From Cunninghamella blakesleeana (lineage: Eukaryota; Mucoromycota; Mucoromycetes; Mucorales; Cunninghamellaceae), in assembly GCA_017871115.1 (NCBI GenBank), contig JAFCIZ010000004.1:1-64000 (forward strand): a DNA stretch of 64,000 nt. The letters run 5' to 3'. Shown piece by piece: positions 56,767-64,000 of the stretch. The translations under genes were made by a program, and so were the position numbers. The notes under the pieces were generated by a model. The model searched no databases. It was given only the letters and a program-made list of their open reading frames with translations, and had not been told where the DNA came from. Each line of letters begins with the position of its first letter. The stretch's first letter is position 1.

Positions 56767-57453
56767 ATGACAAAGCAGACTTCATTAAAAGAACGATTTT
56801 TATCAATATACGCAAAAGATATTTTAAAAGAGTCGCCTTTATTACGTTTAAAATCAGATATATGGTCAAAGATTTTATTAAACCTACCACTAACAGAAGT
56901 TGGAAAATTAAACGAGGTTAGTTGGAAAATGAAGCTTATTGTAGATAATAGCGATTATTGGATAAAAACAGCACAATTAGCTAAAGTTCAAATTCAAGGC
57001 ATAAGGCAAAAAAAGGATCCTAAACATTATGTTGCAACATCATATCGTACACTTTTAAAACAACAATACATTGGAAGAATTTGTGACAATTGTTTTACTG
57101 GTAAAAAGTTTGCGGATCGTAGAATGAGTGCTGTAGGTGTTTTACCAGTCAGATTACATACCAACCCTAATGTTATCAATCATTTATGTCGTGATTGCCG
57201 TAATATATATTACGAAAAATATCCTGAACCTCCTCTTGATTCCGTTGATATGACAAACATTGTGGAGGGGCAAGAATTAACGGAATTAAAAAATCAACTT
57301 GATATTACAAAACAAGAAGTGAGAACTTTACGTAGTATATTGGAACAAAATGGAAAACGTAAACTTACGCGTGGAGATCTGTATTTAGAAGCAAGGAAAA
57401 AGCATGGCGGTGATGTCGGTATTGAAGCTCAAAAAAGGTATAGAGGAATGTAA
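56767..57453 (+). CDS. Small F-box-like protein with Cys pairs
   Basis: Single exon, 228 aa. An F-box-like stretch sits at residues 25-65 (RLKSDIWSKILLNLPLTEVGKLNEVSWKMKLIVDNSDYWIK). The middle has two Cys pairs, ICDNCFTGKKF and HLCRDCRNIY, about 45 residues apart, consistent with a zinc-binding fold. A short coiled coil follows (ELKNQLDITKQEVRTLRSILEQ) and then a basic tail with GGDVGIEAQKRY. An SCF ubiquitin ligase adaptor role is inferred from the F-box only. A potential leader intron ends at about 56750. No close family name is recognised. Confidence 0.78.
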   Translation: MTKQTSLKERFLSIYAKDILKESPLLRLKSDIWSKILLNLPLTEVGKLNEVSWKMKLIVDNSDYWIKTAQLAKVQIQGIRQKKDPKHYVATSYRTLLKQQYIGRICDNCFTGKKFADRRMSAVGVLPVRLHTNPNVINHLCRDCRNIYYEKYPEPPLDSVDMTNIVEGQELTELKNQLDITKQEVRTLRSILEQNGKRKLTRGDLYLEARKKHGGDVGIEAQKRYRGM

Positions 57454-57732
57454 CTTGGTGTATTAAAAAAAAAAGAAAAACCTGTACATATACTATATAA
57501 ATATTATCAATCATCCATAAGTATTTTAATATCATAATATTTTTTTTATCTAATTCATTAACAATATAAACACTATTTTACTACATTATGTAACATTGCT
57601 ATTAAAAAACTATTACTATTATTATCATTATAATTACCAATGCAAAATGTATTTATGTTTTATTATGGTATCGTCATCATTAATATTATTTTTAACAAAA
57701 AATAAAAATAGATACACTTACAATAAAATGTC
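57454..57732. other. Short gap between convergent genes
   Basis: About 280 bp of AT-rich sequence containing the 3' ends of the F-box-like gene and the CHID1-like gene. No ORF. Confidence 0.6.
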
Positions 57733-59802
57733 TTAAAACTCATTGTACTATTAATGAATATATATATATTCAAGTTAGTAATTAAAAAGTTTAAATATGA
57801 ATATGTACTAATTTTTTTATAGCTTACAAAATAATCAAGACCTTGCCCTATTTCCCAAAGAGATAATCCAGCTATTATATATATATATATATATGTTAAT
57901 AATGGTTATCTTTATGACTTTAATGAACTCATTTATATAAAATGGAAATAAAATAAATAATTATTACTTACTCTGATAATCTTCTGCAAGATGGATACGT
58001 CTTTGAATTGACTAGAATAAAAAAAAATAGGCAAGAAAAGATGCATGAATAAATAGATGTATACTATTAAAAGCTGTTTTTATAAATTTTATTTCTATTT
58101 TTTTTTTAAAAAAATTATCATTACCTTTACACTGGGCATCCAAATGATTCCTTGTTGAACACCATCTTCATCTATTTCATTAAACCAATGTTCTTCACTT
58201 TCTTTATCCCAATAAATTGTAATATCATCATCATCTAAGGTGTCACGAGGCATAGTTAATTTTTCGATAACCTGATCCATAATTAATGGTTCTGGTTGTT
58301 TTGTCGAAGAATAAGACATAGCATATAAGTTAATGCCCACTAACAGTTGGTATCGATTCTTTTCATTTGTCAATTCATTGATGTTTTCTATAATCCAATC
58401 CGTTGGTGAATTTGGCCCTCCTAGACTATGAATTGAATTAATATATCGATACATGTTAAATAGACAGTTAGAGTATTTTTAAACATTCAATAATATGATT
58501 GTTGTTATTTACATGCTAATTATTTTTTTTTTTAAAAAAGAAAAAAGAAAAAAATAAACTTACATACTATTACTAGAGTAATCATACGTCATAATGCTAA
58601 ATCGATCTATAAATTGAGACATAAAGTCATACACTTGGGCATCCAGCATTTTACTATATTCTTTTCGTAGAGGTGGTAAAACAAGAATAATTTCTCTATC
58701 TATTTCGTGAAGATCATGGGATAATTTTTGTAAAAATGGTAAAAATGCTGTTGGAAATCCACATTCTAATACAATTCCATCAAAATCATATTTTCTAGAT
58801 TAAGAAATACATAAAGATGAAAATAAAATAATTAGAAATGGATATTTTATATTGTCCATTATAATGCAAATCTATTCTTTTTTTCTTTTTATCTGTTTAT
58901 TACTTTGTAAAATCAATGATTGCATTAGATAGCATTTCGTGTTCTTCCAAGCTATTAATAAATCCTTGATAGTCCTCTAGTTGCCAGCCCTGAAATTGAA
59001 ATCTTGGAACAATTTTACCATAAACTTGACCATTTATTTCCACTTTAACATCATTTATCCACTAATAATAATAATAGTAGTAATAGCGATAATTAATTGA
59101 CACTTCTTTTTTTTTGCTTTTTTAATAAATAATAATAATTGTAATAATAATTACTGGAATATCAACATCGTGCTCCCCTGATATTTTTATTTGACCGTCA
59201 TGATATACATTAAACCAAACAGGTGATATGCTAGAATGCAATATATAAATAATAATAATAATAGTATAGATAAATAAATATTATTATTCATTCAAGGTAA
59301 TTTTATTATGGCTATTCTTTTCAATATACGTACTAGTTAAATTTCCCCTTAAATTTTTTAGCAGTATCCATACCTTAGTAAAGAAAAAAAAATAAAAGTA
59401 GAAAAAATAAGTAAGGTTTATTTTTATAATTATTTTTTTATTACAACTCTAATAAAATAAAAATAAGAATGTCAATACCTTTATTATTCCAAGGTGTTAC
59501 ATACGCTAAAGTATCACTTCCTTTGAATTGTTTTATATGTGCTTTTGGTTCATTAATAATATTTTGTTGTGTAATAATATCCTGTACCTTTTTTTATCAT
59601 GTTTTAATTTAAAGAATATTTAATAAGTATATACGTGTATATATTTTTATATATTGTTGTATATCAAATAGTAAAATATAATATTTATTACTTTTAATTG
59701 AGTTGTATCAAAGGCTAGTTGATTTAAGTAGTGTGCATCATGAGTATAAGCTATTGACAGTATATTAAAAATTAATAAGAATACCAAAAAAAAAGTGTTC
59801 AT
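57733..59802 (-). CDS. CHID1: CHID1-like glycoside hydrolase family 18 protein
   Basis: Ten exons by eye: 59802-59692, 59587-59479, 59373-59334, 59230-59155, 59061-58904, 58794-58564, 58425-58125, 58011-57972, 57871-57828, 57747-57733 (15 nt); 374 aa. A signal peptide is plain (MNTFFLVFLLIFNILSIAYT). Landmarks of chitinase-domain-containing protein 1 follow: YVTPWNNKG, KFNYISPVWFNV, PRFQFQGW, the barrel strand DFDGIVLECG, FSIMTYDYSS, GPNSPTDWI, and the end GLSLWEIGQGLDYFYNEF. The GH18 DxxDxDxE motif appears reduced to YDFDGIVLE, as is common in CHID1. CHID1 proteins are secreted or lysosomal sugar-binding proteins with doubtful chitinase activity. The tiny last exon is supported by the conserved DYFY ending. 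Confidence 0.9.
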
Positions 59803-60996
59803 TCTCTAAAAATAAAAAAAATAAGGAAGAGAAAAAAAATTAAAGAAAACTATGCCTGAAAAATAAATGTACTTGGTGGAGTTTCAATATTTGTTTAAAA
59901 GTGGAAAAAGACTCTGGAGTAAAATCGATATGAAAAAAAGGTTAGATTTTTGTTTACTTATTCTTTTTTTCTAGGTACCTTTTTTTTATTTTTTTTTTAT
60001 TTTTTTTTATTAAAAACATATTTTAAAACTATACTTAATAAAATACTCTTTTTTTTTATTTCTTTTTATAAATGTCTATTTGTATATATATATATATATT
60101 TAAAAAAAATGATAATACAAATAGTTTAGGAAGCATAGTATTTATGGTATACTCAATTAATAAAATAATCTTCCTTGAACATTGATTTACCTTCATACTA
60201 CAATGAAAAAACTATTTTAAAAATTATATGAACTACCTGAGGTTTCCCTAGTTTTTGATACATGTAACATTTAATACCTTTTATAAAAAGTACAAATATA
60301 TTCTAGTTTTTGGTCTGTTCCAAGGCTTTTGCTAATAATCTCACTTTTACTTTTGAAGTTCTTTTAGTTCGACGATATTTTTTTTTTATTTTGCTATAAT
60401 AATTGCTATATACATAATACTTTGGAATGATAAAATCACTATTTAAATATGCATTGATCCATTTTTATTTATAAATATTTTACAATGGTTAATTTTTTTT
60501 TTAGAAAAGATGTAATTTTATATTTTATATATACGTTATTTTTTATTCCATAATCATTTAATAATATTAACACTAGTATTAATATATATATTGGGTATAA
60601 GTCAAATATCTGATCTTTTTGTATTTTAATGTGAATGGCCTCTAAAATAAAAGCGGTGTATTAGTTTGTTATATTCAAACTAATTTTTATCTTTTAACTG
60701 ACTAAAAAAAAATATAGAAATTACTATTATAAAATTAAGATGAGAGTCGAATAGATTTATAACATCTTTTATTTTTTTTCATTTTTATAATTGTAAAATC
60801 AATTATATTTTTAATAATGCATCTTAAAAAATCGGAGTTAATAATCTGGCATAAATTGTCCACAAGCCACTTAAAAGTTAATATTTTTTAAACTCTTTTT
60901 TTTTTTTTTTTTTTAGTGTTCTTTTCTCCTTTACTTTTATTCTATTCTTTTTTTTTTATTTATTTATTTTTTAAAAAAAGTATATATCAATTTATA
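59803..60996. other. Divergent intergenic DNA between CHID1-like and UTP14 genes
   Basis: About 1.2 kb. AT-rich throughout, with a strong T-tract (60894-60914) and T-rich stretches before the UTP14 start. It should hold both promoters. No ORF or RNA gene was seen. Confidence 0.6.
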
Positions 60997-63199
60997 ATGG
61001 CTAGACCACAAAAAAAAGGAAATTATAAAAAAGGAAATTCCAATTCCACTGCTCCATATAACAATAGAAATAAGGGAAAGGGGAAGTTTAATAGTAATCA
61101 CGATATCAACGATGTATTTGAAGCTGCTGACGATGAAAGAAAAATACAACGTAAAGGTCATGAATTAGATGAGGTTGAAGATTTTGAATATCAAGTTGGT
61201 GATATACAAGGTGACGACGATGAAGAAATTGATTCTGACGAGGCTTTTGATGATTCTGATGACGAAAAGTTTGATCACTTTAAATTTAATGGATCTACAA
61301 AAGTAATATATATATATATATAAATTATTATTATATAACATGCTGGATGAAAGGTACTGATTTTTTTTTTTTATCTTAACTCTTATTATTGAATTAGCAA
61401 TCTGATAAAAAGAAAAACCTGAAAAAAAAGAAAGCAGTCAGTGATTCTGAGGATGAAATTGAAAAAGAAATTAATTTAAATGAAACAGATGATGAAGACA
61501 AAGCGGATGAAGATGAAGAGGATATGGAAGGTAGCGATTATATGGATCTTGCTGATATGTTGGATGAAGATGAATCTGATGATGACGTTGATAGTAAAAA
61601 AAAAATTTCGAAAACAAACTTGGATAAAAATGCCATTGAACAACTTTTGCTTGATAATGAATCTGATGAAGACGAATCCGATGAAGACATTAATGATTTA
61701 ATGGATGATATTTCTGACAATGAAGAAGATGAAGACAGCGATGATGACGAAAATGATAAAAGTATCGTTAATTTTATTACTTCCTTAGAAACTAAAAAAC
61801 GTAAAAGAAATGACGACGGCACGAATAATAAAAAATTAAAGGCATTAGCAGAAAGATCAGAAATATATCAAGAAAATGAATTTAATTTATCAGCAAATAA
61901 AGCTACAGCAAATGAATCTAAAAAGAAATTAGATCTTAAAGATTTAATGGGATCTATTGAAGGCGAAGCTTCATTAGGCGATCTTCGTAACGCAATGAAA
62001 ACAATGCAATCATCTGTTAAAACTAAAGCAGCTGTGGATGCCCCATTGCCTAAACGTATTCAAGATCGTTTGGAACGCCAAGCAGCCTATAAAGAAGCCA
62101 CTAAAGAAATATCTAAATGGGATACTACCGTTCAAGAAAATAGACAGGTAATTACTAAAAAGTTATATATATATATATATTAGTAAAATAAATGTTTTTA
62201 ATTTTAAAAAAGATTATATCTAATGTTTTTCTTCTTTTTTTTAAAATAAAATAAATATAAAAATAATATAGGCTGAACATTTATCTTTCCCTATGCAACA
62301 TGCTTCAACAAAAGATAAAGATATGACAAGTGCTACTTTAACCAGTACGTTTAAACCAAATAATGATATGGAACAGCAAATTCAGGAAGCATTAAAACAA
62401 GCTGGAATGAAAGACGAAGATTTAGAAGAATATGAAGGGTTAAAGTTAAATAAGCTTAGCATAGAAGAAGTAGAAGAAAGACGTAAAGAATTGGCCATGA
62501 TGCGTGAGCTTATGTATAGACATGAAAAGAAAGCAAAACGTATGAAGAAAATCAAAAGTAAAAGTTATCGTAAATTAAAGCGTCAAGAAAAAGCTAAAAA
62601 GGAAGAGTTGATGGCTAAATTACAAGAAGTGGATCATGAAATGGACGATGAAGAAAAAATGAATGCTGCTATATCACGTGCTGAAGAACGAATGACGTTA
62701 AAACATAAAAATACTGGTAAGTGGGCAAAACGTGCTTTAGCTAGAGGCCAATTAGATGAAGGTACAAGAGAAGCTATTATGGAGCAATTAGAACGTGGTG
62801 AAAAATTAAAACGCAAAATCCAGGGTGTGAATTCTGATGACTCTGATGACTCTGATGATGACTTTTCTGACAGTGATGACGATAATCAAAAAGAAAAAAT
62901 GATCAAAGAATTAGATTCCTTTGCTGAAGATTTGGATAATGAAGATAATGATACCCAGCCCAAAAAAGGAATTTTTGCCATGAAATTTATGCAAGATGCT
63001 GAAAAACGTAAATTGCATGCTACTAAAGTTGAATTGGATGAATTTAAAAATGAATGGTTAGACGAAAATAGTGATAATGATGAAAAAGTTAATGAAGATG
63101 TTGCCAACACCATTGAACCTAATTTTGCTCATATTGAAAATAACCCTGGTAGAATTGCTTTTGGTGCAAAAAAAGTAAGTTTTAATTTTTTTTTATCAA

Positions 63200-63230
<31 letters not shown>

Positions 63231-64000
63231 TGTATTTTTATATAATTATTCTCAACTGTAGAATGCTTTAAAAAAACAAGAGTCTAAAACTAACGATAAA
63301 GACCAACAAGAGGTCAATGTTAAATTAAATGATGCTGGCCAAATTGATAAAGTCGCTCTTAACGCTGGACATAATACTCGAACTAGTGGAACCATTAAAG
63401 TAACAAATAAAAATACCACTACTTCACTATCTACTAATGATAATGACGAAAGTAATCCATGGCTACAAAATGATACATCACGGTTATCCAAGCAGGCTAG
63501 TAAAAATAATAAGGCCGATAAAAAGAAAAAGAAATCTAAAAATCTTGAAGACAATGAAGAAGACGTAGAATTAAATATAGACAATGCATTATCTATCAAA
63601 AAAACAACTGCCAATAATAATATCGACCATCAATCAAAATTAACTATAGAAAATAAACAGAGTATTAAAAATAATGATATCAATAAATCAGACAACGATG
63701 ATGATGATGATGACCAAGATGATACACCTGCTCCAACCATGATTGCAAAATCAAATAAAGTTTCATTTAATCAACGTGAACTTGTAGCTCGTGCTTTTGC
63801 TAATGATAACGTAGTAGAAGAATTTGAACAAGAAAAAGAGGCCATTATTGCTGAGGACGATGATAAAGTTGAAGATATGACATTGCCTGGTTGGGGTAGT
63901 TGGGGCGGTAGTGGAATTAAAAAAATAAAAAATAAGAAAAAAATAATCAAGGTTACTAAAGGTATAAATCGTCAAGACCGTAAAGATGCTAAATTATCAA
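60997..64000 (+). CDS. UTP14: UTP14, SSU processome component (5' part, runs off the window)
   Basis: Exons by eye: 60997-61302, 61398-62147, 62272-63174, 63262 to the window end; about 899 codons visible, 3' end missing. The start MARPQKKGNYKKG is basic. Long Asp/Glu/Ser blocks follow, typical of UTP14. Diagnostic motifs are PLPKRIQDRLERQAAYKEATKEISKW, FPMQH, MRELMYRHEKKAKRMKKIKSKSYRKLKR, the RMTLKHKNTGKWAKR segment, and LPGWGSWGGSGIKK near the window edge. UTP14 binds U3 snoRNA-containing 90S pre-ribosomes and activates the helicase Dhr1. Introns are 87-124 nt. The name is secure from motif order. Confidence 0.95.

Noticed and set aside
1..64000. CRISPR arrays, bacterial operons, riboswitches
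   Set aside because: The window is eukaryotic (telomere, spliceosomal introns); no repeat-spacer pattern was found.

Overview
The window is one chromosome end of an AT-rich, intron-containing fungus. It opens with a telomere of the TTAGGG type (CCCTAA on this strand). The host genes are fungal: a Yhm2-type citrate carrier, an F-box/Sec10 recyclin with a CAAX end, a PHO80-like cyclin, and UTP14. They have many short GT-AG introns and Asn/Gln/Ser-rich runs. An early-diverging (Mucoromycota-like) fungus is my best inference; I cannot name the species.

Region 1 (1-20172) is a stack of nested transposons. A Merlin-like element (about 170-5057), whose four-exon transposase can be read, carries Tc1/mariner copy A. 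Tc1 copy B sits exactly at a junction between the Merlin end and a truncated antisense Ty3/gypsy copy. That gypsy copy is itself broken by Tc1 copies C and D. A second gypsy copy runs head-to-head with it, so about 1.95 kb is present as an inverted duplication around a 346-bp spacer. The forward gypsy copy is cut off in its integrase at Tc1 copy E, which has swallowed copy F.

Region 2 (20173-34585) has almost no genes. It holds AT-rich DNA, an array of five small hairpins with one constant loop, a 3' ORF fragment running into a tRNA-Gln gene, blocks of diverged direct repeats, and a DIRS-like retroelement with an intact RT/RNase H/methylase-like ORF. The DIRS element has inverted ends and an internal copy of its own joined termini. 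Its empty target site survives in a neighbouring repeat copy. Two 15-bp minisatellites with different units occupy the same place in those paralogous repeats.

Region 3 (34586-64000) is ordinary gene-dense chromosome: an Asn-rich coiled-coil protein; the Yhm2-like carrier; an 893-aa recyclin (13 exons); a PHO80-like cyclin divergent from it; a WD40 protein (10 exons); a kelch-BTB protein; a TRIP4/ASC-1-like zinc-finger protein; a small F-box-like protein; a CHID1-like GH18 protein; and the 5' part of UTP14. Most of these are housekeeping functions (membrane recycling, ribosome quality control, SSU processome, mitochondrial transport). They are transcribed on mixed strands with no operon logic. 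All exon models were built by eye from splice signals and protein continuity.
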